A stretch of 64,000 nt of DNA from JBEEPE01 sp964489645 (GCA_964489645.1 CAZAZT010000002.1:11900-75899), one strand, 5' to 3'. Counted from the first letter of the stretch, positions 43,383-53,331 are shown. Notes: generated from the sequence alone by a model not told the origin. Numbers and translations: made by a program.

Positions 43383-44261
43383 TCACTCCATCCCGCCCCG
43401 CCCCGACTGCGAATCCCGATAGTCCGACGGGCTCACCCCAACCCATCGCCGGAACGCTCGAGTGAAAGCGCTTGCCTGCTCGTACCCAGCCATCCGCGCC
43501 ACATATTCCACCTTGTCGCCGTGCGTTTCCAACAGCCTTCGAGCCAAACACATCCGGATGAAGGTCACCTGATCCATGGGAGTCCGCCCCTGTTCAAGCC
43601 GACAGATCCGCCGAAGATGCTCCGTGCTCATGTGCACTCGCGCGGCAAGATCCTCCAGCGTCCACACCCGATCCGGACGCTCCTCCACCGCTTGCCAAAG
43701 CGCCGCAAGCCGGAAGTCGCGCCCACTCCGAGCACACATCCGATCGCACCACACGCGTACCAACTCGAACCAATGATGCAGCACTCGCGCCTCACGGGCC
43801 CCATCCCATTCATCCAAAAATCCCTCCAACGCCACGCCTAACAATCCAGCCCGTTGCGCCGCACGCATCGGCGAATCGGTCCCGACCATCGAGCGGACAT
43901 AGTTCGGCTCATCCCAACGGACCCAGTAGAACTCCCAGCTGCGTTCTCCCACCGTTTCAAATGCGTTGAGAACGCGCGGCGGCGCGAGCACCACAGCTCC
44001 CGGACCCACCTTCTGCCATCGGCCATCCAATAACACGCGCCCCGAACCCCGCACACACGCGAGCAGGAAACTTCCCTCCGGTGTCACACGAACCCTTCGG
44101 TATCCCCGCCCTGCCGCATCAAATCCCATCCGCGCAATACGATGCAACCGCATCTCCGGCCAATCAGACGCAGACACCACTCGCCGCCTCGTGCTCTCAC
44201 CGTCCTCCGTCGTCTCACGCCACAAGCCACCGATGCCTCGCGTCTCGTCAGCCGTTTTCAT
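43383..44261 (-). CDS. AraC family transcriptional regulator
   Basis: The 292-residue protein has a cupin-like sensor domain at about 40-150 (GSFLLACVRGSGRVLLDG, then GAVVLAPPRVLNAF) and a C-terminal double helix-turn-helix at about 190-285 (WTLEDLAARVHMSTEHLRR and VEYVARMAGYEQASAFTRAF, then RRWVGVSPSDYR). AraC proteins with such sensors usually activate sugar catabolism genes. It is divergent from the gene for the 1429-residue heme protein with a 156-bp shared region, so that gene is the likely target. Confidence 0.92.
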   Translation of the reverse strand: MKTADETRGIGGLWRETTEDGESTRRRVVSASDWPEMRLHRIARMGFDAAGRGYRRVRVTPEGSFLLACVRGSGRVLLDGRWQKVGPGAVVLAPPRVLNAFETVGERSWEFYWVRWDEPNYVRSMVGTDSPMRAAQRAGLLGVALEGFLDEWDGAREARVLHHWFELVRVWCDRMCARSGRDFRLAALWQAVEERPDRVWTLEDLAARVHMSTEHLRRICRLEQGRTPMDQVTFIRMCLARRLLETHGDKVEYVARMAGYEQASAFTRAFRRWVGVSPSDYRDSQSGRGGME

Positions 44262-44417
44262 CCCGCTTTCTCACCCGCTCCGCACCGCGACGTCAAGGGT
44301 CAGGTACCCCCAGATGTGGATTTCAGATAAGCCTCTGTGCGGCCGTGGCGCATGGCAGGAACAAAAGTTTCTCCGTCCATCAAGTAAGCATCTCAAAGCC
44401 CTCCAGATCACCATTCC
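44262..44417. promoter_or_regulatory. Divergent regulatory region of AraC gene and PVC fusion gene
   Basis: The 156-bp region lies between the two divergent start codons. It is the place to expect AraC binding sites. I find no direct repeat strong enough to name as an operator, and no convincing -35/-10 pair. Confidence 0.4.
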
Positions 44418-47400
44418 ATGAACCTGCACCCTCTTCGTCACGCCATCGGCTTGTTCCCCCTCGCCGCCCTCTGCGCCTCCGTGTCCGCCGCGCCCACCTC
44501 CCTGTTCGACGGCAAATCGCTCGAACAGTGGGAAAGCGTCTCCCAGCTCTGGCGCGTCGAGGAGGGCCTCATCTCCGGCGGTAGCCTCACAGAAACGGTG
44601 AAGCACAACGATTTTCTCGCCTCGAAACGCTCGTTCCAGAATTTCGATCTTCGCCTGAAAATCCGGATCCAAGGCGGTGGCGGCTTCATCAACAGCGGCA
44701 TCCAGATCCGAAGCGTCCGCGTTCCCGGGAACTCGGAGATGAGTGGTTATCAGGTGGATGCAGGCCCCGGTTGGTGGGGCAAACTGTACGATGAATCCCG
44801 TCGCAACAAGGTCGTAGGAGCTTCCGCCAAAGAGAAGGAGATCACCGCATCCATCAAGGACGGGGATTGGGTGGAATACCGGATCCGCTGCGAAGGACCG
44901 CGGATCCAGTCATGGATCAACGGGATCGAAAGTTTGGACTACACCGAACCGGATCCCGGCATCGCATTCGACGGAAAGATCGGGATCCAGGTCCATGGCG
45001 GCGGAAAGGCCTTCGTGCAGGTGAAAGAGATTTCCATTGAGGAACTTCCCCCAACGCCTAACGCCCCCTTGTGGGAATCGATCCAACGGAAAGCCAACGA
45101 GATCCAACGTCTGCAAAGTATCCGAGCCGAGGACAAAGGACCGCTCACCCCTGCAGACGAAGCCGCTTCATTCATCCTGCCTGATGGCTTCACGGCCGAA
45201 CTGGTCGCAGCAGAGTCCGACGGGATTGGTAAATTCATCACCGTGGATTGGGACGCCAAGGGGCGGATGTGGTCCATGACCGCCCTCGAGTACCCCGTCG
45301 ATGCCAATGAGAACCCGCAGAACGCAGCGCGTCTTTACGAGACCGGGGGAAAGGACAAGGTGCTCGTCATGGGCGATTGGTGGGCGTCGAAACCCGCAAC
45401 CCCGAAGGTCTTCGCAGACGGTCTCGCCATCCCGCTCGGCATCCTTCCAAGCAAGGACTCCGTCATCGTGCAGTACGGACCCGACATCCGGCGCTACATC
45501 GACAGCGATGGAGACGGCAAGGCGGACCGGTTCGAGGTCATCCTCACCGGCTTCGGCATCGAGGATTCACATCTCTTCCCCCATCAGTTCCTGCGAGCGC
45601 CTGGGGGCTGGATCTATGCCGCACAAGGCCTGTTCAACCGTTCCGGTGTCAAGCGACCTGACGGCAAGCCCTTCGCCAATGGCGAGCCGACGATCCCGTT
45701 CAATCAGTGCCGTCTCGCCCGATTCAAACCGGATGGCTCCGCTTGGGAAAATCTCACGCGCGGCCCGAACAATATCTGGGGATTTTCCGTCGCACGGAAC
45801 GGCGAGACCTTTCTCCAAGAAGCGAATGACACCGGCATTCCGGTCGCCGAATACGAGTTCGGTGTCCATTACCCGGGAGGGACTCGCGAACCTCTGAAGC
45901 CATACGCACCTACTCTCGTTAAATCATTTGAAAGCAGTATTATGGGAGGCACAGGACTCAGCGGTCTGGCTCTCTCGGAAGATCGCGACGGTTGGCCGGC
46001 TCCCTGGGGGATCCGAGATGTCAAAGAAGCCGATAGCCCAACAGCAACCCGTTCGTTCTTCCTCGCGAATCCCATCACGAATCGCATCCAGCACGTGACC
46101 GCCTCACGGACCGGACCGGAAGGAAATCTGGTCTACCAGAAGCAGGCAGATTTTCTCGTCTCCACGGACCTCCGTTTCCGCCCGGTAGCCGTTCACTTCG
46201 GGCCGGACGGATGCCTGTACATCGTGGACTGGTACAACAAGGTGATCTCACACAACGAAGTTCCGCGCAGCCACCCCGACCGCGACAAAACACGCGGCCG
46301 CATCTGGCGTGTGAGGCATGCCGCGCAAAAGCCTGCTGCACCGGTGGATCTGACCCGGCTTGCGATCAAGGAGGTTGTCGGCCAACTGGACGCCCCGAAC
46401 GCGCGGATCGCCGCATTGGCTTGGGGCGAACTTGTGGACCGCAAGGACCTCAGCATCGTCCCTGACCTCCAGCGACTGGCGCTGGATCCCAGCGCACGAC
46501 CAGGCGCACGCGTGGGCGCTGTCTGGGCTCTCGAAGGCCTGAATGCGCTTGATCCGAAGATCGCAACGGCGCTCGTCACCCTCGGTCAGCCCTCCGCGCT
46601 TCGCGCGGAAGCGGCCAGACTCTCGATCCCACTTCTCGCTGCCCCAGAAGCGGATAAGATCCTCACTTCGACCCTTTCACAGGCGGATTTCCGCACGAAG
46701 GTGGGAGCGCTTGACGGTCTGATCCATCGGCCCAAGCTCTCGCCGGCTCAACTCGAGCACGCACTGGAGCTCGGCAAGGAAACCTCATCGAAGTCACCGC
46801 GTTCGACCTACGACTCCTCGTTCCTACGCTATCTCGCCCGCTGGTCCTTGGAGAAGGAACCAGACCTCCTCGCGACGACCATCAGCAACGCCAAGCTCGA
46901 CCCTAGCGCCAGAGCGTTCGGGCTGCTGGCCCTTCCACAGGACAAGGCTGCAGAGCAACTGGTGAAGACGATTCCAGCCATGAAACGGCCTCTTCTCGCG
47001 GAGGAAGCGACCATTCTTTTGGCTGCCTCCTCAAACTCGAATGTGCGTGATGCGATTGCTAAACTCTTTTCCGAAAAGGATTCAGCGATTTCAACGTTCA
47101 CCGCGATCGCCGCTGTCAATCCGCCGATCGAGCTTCAATCCCTCCCGGAAACGCGCACCTTGTTGGAAACCGCTGCCACTCAGCTGGGTGCCTCCATGCC
47201 GCGGCAAACGGCCGTGCAACTCGCTCGGGCCTACCGTCTGCGCGCTCTGGAGCCGATGCTCAAAGGTGGCCTCTCCGCGGCGAATGCCTCCGAGCTCGCA
47301 GCCCTCATCGAAGCGCTCGAATCGGTCGGCACCAAGGACGCCAACGCATTGAAACCCTTCCTCACACACTCGGATGCGACGGTCGCGCGCGCCGCAGCGA

Positions 47401-48707
47401 CCACCATCTCCGCTGCCGGCACTCCCGAGGCCTTCACCGTGATCTCCAGCCAATGGGGCGGAATCCCCAGCGCAACGAAGAAACTCGTCCTCGATCGCCT
47501 CGCTTCCTCCAAGCCAACCGCAAAGCAGATCATCGAAGCAGCAAAGGCCGGTATCATCCCCTCGGAAGACCTCGACGGTGGTGCATTGGACAAGATCCTC
47601 GCGCAGCTGAAGGACGATCCATCCGTCCTTGAATACGCCAAGGGGCTCAAAGGCCTGCTCCAAGGCGTCCTATCCATCTCCGAAAGCCGCGACCGATCCT
47701 ATGCGAAGTCCAACGCTCCGTTTGACGGCCCCTTCACCGCGGAAGGATGGGTCTGGCTGTCCGGTAAAATCGGTAACCAGCACCACCTTTTCGGACGTCG
47801 AGGAGGTGCCGATATGAACTTCTTCGCTGGGCGCTTCCGGCTCTGGGCGGGAGCCGGCATCGGGGATGTGGTGGAAGCCAAGACCGTCACAAAGCCGGAA
47901 AGCTGGACCCATGTTGCCGTCACCCGGGACGAGGCGGGTGCGCTCAAGATCTTCGTGAATGGTGAACTTGATGGCGTCGGAAAGAAGCCGATGACGGAAC
48001 CCCTCGGCGCACTCTCCATCGGTGATGGAAACGTTCCCTCTGGCACCGCTCGTTACCAAGAGGTGCGCGTCTGGAATCGCGCACGCACTGCCGAAGAGAT
48101 CCGAGGCGCTTACCTCGCGAACTTGGGCACAACCAAACCGGAAGGCCTCACCCACCGGTTCGCTGGTGAGAACTGGCCGCAGACCGTTGGAAAGGCCGTG
48201 TTGAGCTGGACCCGCGATTTCCCTGAGCTCCTCACACCAGAACAATCCAAGGCGCTGGAAGCGAAGTTCAGTCGACTTAAAACCCTCGTGTCCATCGAGA
48301 AAGGGGACAAGGCGAAGGGCAAGACGCTTTTCGCAGGCGTTTGCGCCACGTGCCATCAAGTTCAAGGTGTTGGCAACCAGATCGGGCCCGACCTGTCCGG
48401 CGCGGGAGCGATGGGCATTGAAGCGTTGCTGCACAATCTGCTCACCCCGAGTGCCGCCGTGGAGAGCGGATATTACGTGAACACGGTCGAGTTGCGTTCC
48501 GGCGAGATCCTCACCGGACGGCTGATGGGCGAGACGCCAACGGGGCTCACGTTGCGCCTGATCGGCGGCGCAGACCGACAAATCCCTCGCGCAGAGGTGA
48601 AAAAGCATTCCGCCTCGCGAAAGTCGCTCATGCCGGAAGGCCTGATCGATGGTTTGCCTGAGGAGATGCTCCAAGACCTCTTCGCCTATTTGAAGAGTCT
48701 GCGGTGA
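44418..48707 (+). CDS. Multidomain PVC heme-binding protein: DUF1080, propeller, HEAT, LamG-like, cytochrome c
   Basis: The 1429-residue exported protein (signal peptide cut near VSAAP) has five parts in order. Residues 25-210 are a DUF1080 (3-keto-disaccharide hydrolase) jelly roll with SLFDGKSLEQWES and GGGFINSGIQIRS. Residues about 235-640 are the dehydrogenase-like propeller (DSDGDGKADRFE, GPDGCLYIVDWYNKVI). Residues 644-1060 are HEAT-like repeats. Residues 1095-1235 are LamG-like (PFTAEGWVWLSGK, WTHVAVTRDEAGALKIFVNG). The cytochrome c motif CATCH is at 1309-1313, followed by the standard GEILTGRLMGETPTGL end block. Carbohydrate-binding and hydrolase-like parts fused to a redox protein suggest oxidation of complex sugars at the cell surface. 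Its divergent AraC regulator agrees with a substrate-induced gene. Confidence 0.87.
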   Translation: MNLHPLRHAIGLFPLAALCASVSAAPTSLFDGKSLEQWESVSQLWRVEEGLISGGSLTETVKHNDFLASKRSFQNFDLRLKIRIQGGGGFINSGIQIRSVRVPGNSEMSGYQVDAGPGWWGKLYDESRRNKVVGASAKEKEITASIKDGDWVEYRIRCEGPRIQSWINGIESLDYTEPDPGIAFDGKIGIQVHGGGKAFVQVKEISIEELPPTPNAPLWESIQRKANEIQRLQSIRAEDKGPLTPADEAASFILPDGFTAELVAAESDGIGKFITVDWDAKGRMWSMTALEYPVDANENPQNAARLYETGGKDKVLVMGDWWASKPATPKVFADGLAIPLGILPSKDSVIVQYGPDIRRYIDSDGDGKADRFEVILTGFGIEDSHLFPHQFLRAPGGWIYAAQGLFNRSGVKRPDGKPFANGEPTIPFNQCRLARFKPDGSAWENLTRGPNNIWGFSVARNGETFLQEANDTGIPVAEYEFGVHYPGGTREPLKPYAPTLVKSFESSIMGGTGLSGLALSEDRDGWPAPWGIRDVKEADSPTATRSFFLANPITNRIQHVTASRTGPEGNLVYQKQADFLVSTDLRFRPVAVHFGPDGCLYIVDWYNKVISHNEVPRSHPDRDKTRGRIWRVRHAAQKPAAPVDLTRLAIKEVVGQLDAPNARIAALAWGELVDRKDLSIVPDLQRLALDPSARPGARVGAVWALEGLNALDPKIATALVTLGQPSALRAEAARLSIPLLAAPEADKILTSTLSQADFRTKVGALDGLIHRPKLSPAQLEHALELGKETSSKSPRSTYDSSFLRYLARWSLEKEPDLLATTISNAKLDPSARAFGLLALPQDKAAEQLVKTIPAMKRPLLAEEATILLAASSNSNVRDAIAKLFSEKDSAISTFTAIAAVNPPIELQSLPETRTLLETAATQLGASMPRQTAVQLARAYRLRALEPMLKGGLSAANASELAALIEALESVGTKDANALKPFLTHSDATVARAAATTISAAGTPEAFTVISSQWGGIPSATKKLVLDRLASSKPTAKQIIEAAKAGIIPSEDLDGGALDKILAQLKDDPSVLEYAKGLKGLLQGVLSISESRDRSYAKSNAPFDGPFTAEGWVWLSGKIGNQHHLFGRRGGADMNFFAGRFRLWAGAGIGDVVEAKTVTKPESWTHVAVTRDEAGALKIFVNGELDGVGKKPMTEPLGALSIGDGNVPSGTARYQEVRVWNRARTAEEIRGAYLANLGTTKPEGLTHRFAGENWPQTVGKAVLSWTRDFPELLTPEQSKALEAKFSRLKTLVSIEKGDKAKGKTLFAGVCATCHQVQGVGNQIGPDLSGAGAMGIEALLHNLLTPSAAVESGYYVNTVELRSGEILTGRLMGETPTGLTLRLIGGADRQIPRAEVKKHSASRKSLMPEGLIDGLPEEMLQDLFAYLKSLR

Positions 48708-48723
48708 AGCTTCCGTAACGCCT

Positions 48724-48749
48724 CGCCCGTGCTGATCGGCGCACGGGTG
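48724..48749 (+). terminator. Hairpin after the PVC fusion gene (first of two)
   Basis: CGCCCGTGC (48724-48732) pairs with GCACGGGTG (48741-48749) with one G-T wobble, 16 bp after the stop. There is no T-run. Confidence 0.45.
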
Positions 48750-48775
48750 GGCCCGTTGATCGGAGCGAAGAGGAT

Positions 48776-48822
48776 CTTCCTGCACGCGCCCGATGGTCCG
48801 GTCGATCGGTTCGTGCAGGAAG
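48776..48822 (+). terminator. Hairpin after the PVC fusion gene (second of two)
   Basis: CTTCCTGCACG (48776-48786) pairs perfectly with CGTGCAGGAAG (48812-48822). A second inner stem CCGAT/ATCGG extends it. It lies 37 bp before the next start codon. It may end the upstream message or form a 5' structure of the next gene. Confidence 0.5.
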
Positions 48823-48859
48823 GCTTCCCGATTCCAACGTCACCCGCTATCAAACTGAT

Positions 48860-50263
48860 ATGGACGTTGGGCAGGCGATACGACGTTGGCTGCTGATCCC
48901 CGCCGCTTTTGTCGCGGGGATCCTTCTCGCGCCGCGGTCCCCTCTGGAGGTGGCGCCACCAAACAATCCACCATCCCCCCCAATGCCGGTCATGTCCGCG
49001 GAATCCCGCCCGCCGGTGGGCCTTTCGCGCGCCGCTTCGCTAAACGATGTAGACCCTGCGAAACGACTATTCACCTTGCTCAAGGTCTACGCGCAGGACA
49101 CCACCCGCTCCACGCTTGCGACCGAAGCGGAGCGATTCCGACTCCTCGCAGAGGTCGATGTATCGACCGCCTCGAGGCTGCTCAGTGACCTCTGGAACCT
49201 GGAGTCGGATCCTGCACGAAATCGCATCCAACGGGATCAGGGCGTCATGACGGACGCCTTTATTTTTGGCGCCGCAGCCGTGGTGGAACGCCATCTCGTG
49301 GAACGTCTTTTCGATCTCGATCGGAGCGCTGCATGGGACCTTTCCGTGCTGCGTTCACGGCCACGCGCTCTCGCCGCCTGTCTCAAGGAGCTTCGTCGGT
49401 CGCTTCAGCCTCCAGAGCTCCTCCAAAAGCTGATCGCGCTTCCGCCAGAACTGGCCCGATTCGCCCATCGCGAATACCTGAAGGAGCCCGAGATGGATGG
49501 TTCAGCTACCCCGCCCCTGTTTCCTCCATCCAGCCTGCCATCCCTTCTCAGCGTTGAAACGCTGCGCTGGTTCAAGGGCAGCCCGCTCATCTTCCTCGAA
49601 GAGATTCTCGCGTCCTCCCTGACGGTCCACGCCCGTGTCGACGCCGCAAACACGGCTGATCTTCTTACCCAAATCCTCGAGCACATCCGCGAGTCCAACT
49701 TCGACCCCGATGCATGGGAAAGTCTTGGCCACGACCTGATCCGCATCCTTCACCGAGCGCTCGAAACAGAGCCTACCTCGGGCGTGGAGACCTTCTTCTC
49801 CACGCTTCGCAAGAATGGATCCCGCGCCTTGGTAGAAGCCTATCAAGGTCCCTCCGATGAGACAGATCCGCCGAGCAAAGGTTCTCCGATGGCGGATGGA
49901 CTTCGCGCATCAGGTCGAGGGGCCTTTCAATCGTTGATGCAACCACACAGCCCGCTTGCCGATGATCCCATCGCATTGGCTGAGTGGTTCGAACGCTTGC
50001 CGGATGGGCCCTTCCGAGAGGGCTTCTTGGATGCCGCGCTAGAGGATGCGACCGCCAGATGCCTCACTCAAGTTGCTGGTCCCGAACGCTTCGGGATCGG
50101 CAGTCCGGAAGAGCGGATCGCATTTTTGGTGGATTGGTTCGATCGCCAACTCCGCGCAGGACGCGACGCTCTGACCGTACGCGAGTCCTTATCCAAACTG
50201 CCACTTCGTGCCGACGAGCAGGCCGCCATCTTCCATCATATTTCCCCTCTCCGCCTCCCATGA
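48860..50263 (+). CDS. Membrane-anchored helical protein of unknown function
   Basis: The 467-residue product has an N-terminal membrane anchor (WLLIPAAFVAGILLAP), a Pro-rich linker to residue 60 and a long helical region with HEAT/TPR-like leucine spacing. I do not recognise it. The next gene overlaps its stop by ATGA and has the same overall plan: basic N-terminus, single membrane helix, Pro/Ser linker and helical domain. The two are probably distant paralogs acting together. It lies between a carbohydrate-oxidation gene and a phosphoesterase, which gives no strong clue. Confidence 0.7.
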   Translation: MDVGQAIRRWLLIPAAFVAGILLAPRSPLEVAPPNNPPSPPMPVMSAESRPPVGLSRAASLNDVDPAKRLFTLLKVYAQDTTRSTLATEAERFRLLAEVDVSTASRLLSDLWNLESDPARNRIQRDQGVMTDAFIFGAAAVVERHLVERLFDLDRSAAWDLSVLRSRPRALAACLKELRRSLQPPELLQKLIALPPELARFAHREYLKEPEMDGSATPPLFPPSSLPSLLSVETLRWFKGSPLIFLEEILASSLTVHARVDAANTADLLTQILEHIRESNFDPDAWESLGHDLIRILHRALETEPTSGVETFFSTLRKNGSRALVEAYQGPSDETDPPSKGSPMADGLRASGRGAFQSLMQPHSPLADDPIALAEWFERLPDGPFREGFLDAALEDATARCLTQVAGPERFGIGSPEERIAFLVDWFDRQLRAGRDALTVRESLSKLPLRADEQAAIFHHISPLRLP

Positions 50264-51690
50264 ACAAGCGCCCCCGAAAGACCGGCTCGCGGGCGGATCG
50301 AAAGGAGGCTCGAAGGAAAAGTGCGCCCTCCCCCCCAAAGCGAGCGGAGCCTCATGGCGCATCTGCCATCGGCGCTCAAACCGGGGAATGCGCCGCGGAA
50401 CAACCGGCCCCTTCAGTGGCCCCACTAAACCCTTGGCGCCTCGAGCGGCGGCGGCACTCCATCCGGATCCGGATCAGGCGAGCGATCCGTCTCACCGCTT
50501 TCGCGGGCATCGCGTTTTTGCTCGGTTGGTCGGTCTCACCAAAGATCCGCGCACTCATCCCTTCGTCCCAGCCCCGCGCCCTCGGCCCCCATAGCTCCCC
50601 CGCGACCGGGCCTTCGGAAGCCCCCAACAACGCCTCGCTCCCCGCACAAGATCCCCTCTCTCGTCTGGACTCGGTAACCGCTGCTTGGCGCGAGGGAACC
50701 GTCTCCGCTTTCGGTTTTGAGAAAAACCTCCGCGAAGTGCTTCCGTCGTTGAACCCTGAGAAACTCTGCACTTACTTGGATTCTCCGAGCTTTGTGACTG
50801 CACCGGCAAGGGTTCGCGGACTTCTCTTGCAACGCATCGCTGAGGGGAACGTTTCGACTGCGCGGACCATCCTAGAGAGCGACGTCGCCGATCGACTGAC
50901 CGATCCTGAACTTCACGTGTTATTGGCTCCGGCGCTCACCATTGATTTTCCCGCGTTCATCGCATGGATGCGGACGGTGCGGCATGAGCTTCAACTGCGC
51001 ATCGCGCCACTCGTTGCGAAATCGGTGAGATCAGATTCCCAGCGCTGCGCGATCGCGATTTCCTCGCTGGATCGGTCTGTTGGTTGGAGAACGATCCAGC
51101 ATGCTCTTTCCGTTCTGGCCAAGACTCCGGATGCGCTGTTGCGGTTTGTTTACGAGTTGCCCACCACGTTGCAGCCCGATGCCCTTTTCGAAGGATTGCG
51201 AGCGGCCCTTGCGAGTCCTGCAGGTTTGAGCGCGATTCGCCTGAACGAGCATCCGAAGGCCTTGTCCACAATCCAAGGTTTCATCCGCTCACGAGAGTCC
51301 GCATCCGCTCATCGCGATGTGCTCGAGGTGGATGCGATTGCGACGGCGCTGCCAAATGGCGTCGCACGGATGTGTGCGCTCGAGTTCCTTCTGGAACGGA
51401 TTGCGCGCGTGGACGTCGATTCGGCCGCGAAGCGTATCACCCAACTTGCGGCTGGTCCCGATGCCCTCGCAGCAAACCTCGGCTTTGTCCGCGGGTGCGC
51501 ATCCAAGCACCCCCTCAGGGCGCTGCAAACGGCTGCGACCCTTCCCGACGGAAGCAGGGAGCGACGAGAGGCGCTATGGATTGCGGCATACGCCGCTCGG
51601 CATCTCGAGCCCGAGACCATCCGGCGATGGCTGGCCTCTGCGACGTTGTCGGCAGATGAGCGCGAGTTGCTCACGGGTGAATCTCCCTGA
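50260..51690 (+). CDS. Membrane-anchored helical protein of unknown function, likely paralog of its neighbour
   Basis: The 476-residue product starts in an ATGA overlap. The first 70 residues are very basic and Pro/Ser-rich (RADRKEARRKSAPSPPKR). One membrane helix (TAFAGIAFLLGWSV) is at about 83-98. The remaining 380 residues are helical with regular leucines (ERSVGWRTIQHALSVLAKT is not quoted here as exact, but residues near 250-300 show the pattern). The cytoplasmic basic tail could contact nucleic acid or the membrane surface. Function unknown. A longer upstream reading frame overlaps the previous gene and is disfavoured. Confidence 0.68.
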   Translation: MNKRPRKTGSRADRKEARRKSAPSPPKRAEPHGASAIGAQTGECAAEQPAPSVAPLNPWRLERRRHSIRIRIRRAIRLTAFAGIAFLLGWSVSPKIRALIPSSQPRALGPHSSPATGPSEAPNNASLPAQDPLSRLDSVTAAWREGTVSAFGFEKNLREVLPSLNPEKLCTYLDSPSFVTAPARVRGLLLQRIAEGNVSTARTILESDVADRLTDPELHVLLAPALTIDFPAFIAWMRTVRHELQLRIAPLVAKSVRSDSQRCAIAISSLDRSVGWRTIQHALSVLAKTPDALLRFVYELPTTLQPDALFEGLRAALASPAGLSAIRLNEHPKALSTIQGFIRSRESASAHRDVLEVDAIATALPNGVARMCALEFLLERIARVDVDSAAKRITQLAAGPDALAANLGFVRGCASKHPLRALQTAATLPDGSRERREALWIAAYAARHLEPETIRRWLASATLSADERELLTGESP

Positions 51691-51745
51691 CCCGCGACGT
51701 GGCGTATCCGTTCATCCGGTACACATTGTGCACCGCAGGAGGTTG

Positions 51746-53317
51746 ATGAAACCTGTCCTTGCCTCCCTTCTGCTCGGATCTGCCTCGCTGTTCGCACAGA
51801 CGGTGATCGTCAAACCGTACATCCAGCCCGGAGACGCCTCAGGTTTCGACTCGGGAGACTCTCGCGTGTTCACGTGGATCACGGACAAGCCGGCAGAAGG
51901 ATTCCGCTTCACTTACACGCTCGACGGGATCTCCCAGGATGTCCCGATCACCTCAATGGCACTGGACTTCGCCAAGCCCTTGCCGCCACCAAAACCGAGC
52001 ACCCCGCCAGCTCCCAACACCTCCACCAATACAGCCTCACAACCGGCAGTCCCGCAGGTTTCTTCCCCTGCGCCATCCCAGCCTGTGACCAGCTTGGATC
52101 AACTGAAGCGGGCGGTGATCGATGCGTTCCCCGCGATCACAGAACGCGAGCAACACTACGTTCGCCACCGCGCCATCGTGTCGGGCTTGCCGTTCGACCA
52201 ATCGTTTCGCTGGAAGGTCTCGGACCGGGAGGGAGGCATCATCCGCGAGGGCGTCGCCAAGACTCGAACGCGGCCTGGAACAGCAACACGGTTCGTTGCG
52301 GTAGGGGACATGGCCAGCAACAAGCCCGAGGCGTTTGTGGTGGCGCATCACATCGCAGGCGTGAAACCGGATTTCCTGATCGCCCTCGGCGACATCGTCT
52401 ACCCGAGCGGTCGCGCCATCCAGTACATGAACCATTTTTTCCCGGTCTACAACGATGTCTCCGCCCCAGGCCCTCGCACCGGCGCCACGCTGATGGCATC
52501 CATCCCGTTCTATCCGGTGATAGGGAACCATGATGCCGATGCCCAACGGTTGCCCGCGTTTGCTGATGCCTACAGCTGTTTCCATTGGTTCTCCGTGCCG
52601 AAAAATGGTCCGGGAGAAGGCCCGTGGAACGTCCCGCTTGGGAACGACGCCGCCATGGCCGCGGCCTTCCGCAAGATGGCTGGAAGCGAGTATCCAGCGA
52701 TGAGCAACTACTCGTTCGATCAGGGCGACGGACACTTTCTTGTGCTCGATGCGAACAGCTACGCTGGCAAAGAGTTGGATGCGCTGATTCCTTGGATTGA
52801 AAAGGATCTTTCCGGTTCGAAGCAGCGCTGGAAGTTCGTGAGCTTCCATCAACCCGCTTTCCACACCTCGAAGGAGCATTACACCGAGCAACGGATGCGT
52901 CTTCTCCAACCCCTGTTCGAGCGGACGGGCGTGGATGTCGTACTGGCAGGGCATGTGCACAACTACCAGCGCTCGATGCCTCTACGATTTGTACCCAGCG
53001 CGGAAGGACGCGACAAACGAGGTCGTGTGAACGGGACGCTCACGCTCGACCGCACGTTCGATGGCGTGTCACACACTCGCCCCGACGGCGTCATCCACAT
53101 CGTCAGCGGGGGCGGTGGCGCAAAGCTGTACTCGGTGGATCTCGGGAAAACAGTGGAACAACTGATCAAGGATCATCCCGACAACTATCAACCGCTGACG
53201 GCGAAGTACGTGGCGGAGCACGGATTCACGATCGTGGACATGACCGCCGACTCCCTTCATTTGCAACAGATGAACGCGGACGGAAAGATCGTGGATTCCA
53301 TCCGGATCACCAAGTGA
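51746..53317 (+). CDS. Exported metallophosphoesterase (purple acid phosphatase-like)
   Basis: The 523-residue protein follows a strong AGGAGG ribosome-binding site and starts with a short signal peptide (MKPVLASLLLGSASLFAQ). A fibronectin-like N-terminal domain (about 20-170) precedes a calcineurin-type phosphoesterase domain with motifs AVGDMASN, LIALGDIVYPSG, VIGNHDAD, SFHQPAFHTS and VLAGHVHNYQRS. These are the metal ligands of the family. It is probably a periplasmic or secreted phosphatase or phosphodiesterase that releases phosphate; the substrate is not readable. A Pro/Ser-rich linker with alternating glutamine and serine lies near residues 77-110. It converges on the membrane protein gene with 14 bp between the stop codons. 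Confidence 0.9.
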   Translation: MKPVLASLLLGSASLFAQTVIVKPYIQPGDASGFDSGDSRVFTWITDKPAEGFRFTYTLDGISQDVPITSMALDFAKPLPPPKPSTPPAPNTSTNTASQPAVPQVSSPAPSQPVTSLDQLKRAVIDAFPAITEREQHYVRHRAIVSGLPFDQSFRWKVSDREGGIIREGVAKTRTRPGTATRFVAVGDMASNKPEAFVVAHHIAGVKPDFLIALGDIVYPSGRAIQYMNHFFPVYNDVSAPGPRTGATLMASIPFYPVIGNHDADAQRLPAFADAYSCFHWFSVPKNGPGEGPWNVPLGNDAAMAAAFRKMAGSEYPAMSNYSFDQGDGHFLVLDANSYAGKELDALIPWIEKDLSGSKQRWKFVSFHQPAFHTSKEHYTEQRMRLLQPLFERTGVDVVLAGHVHNYQRSMPLRFVPSAEGRDKRGRVNGTLTLDRTFDGVSHTRPDGVIHIVSGGGGAKLYSVDLGKTVEQLIKDHPDNYQPLTAKYVAEHGFTIVDMTADSLHLQQMNADGKIVDSIRITK

Positions 53318-53331
53318 GCGAGGGGGATAGC

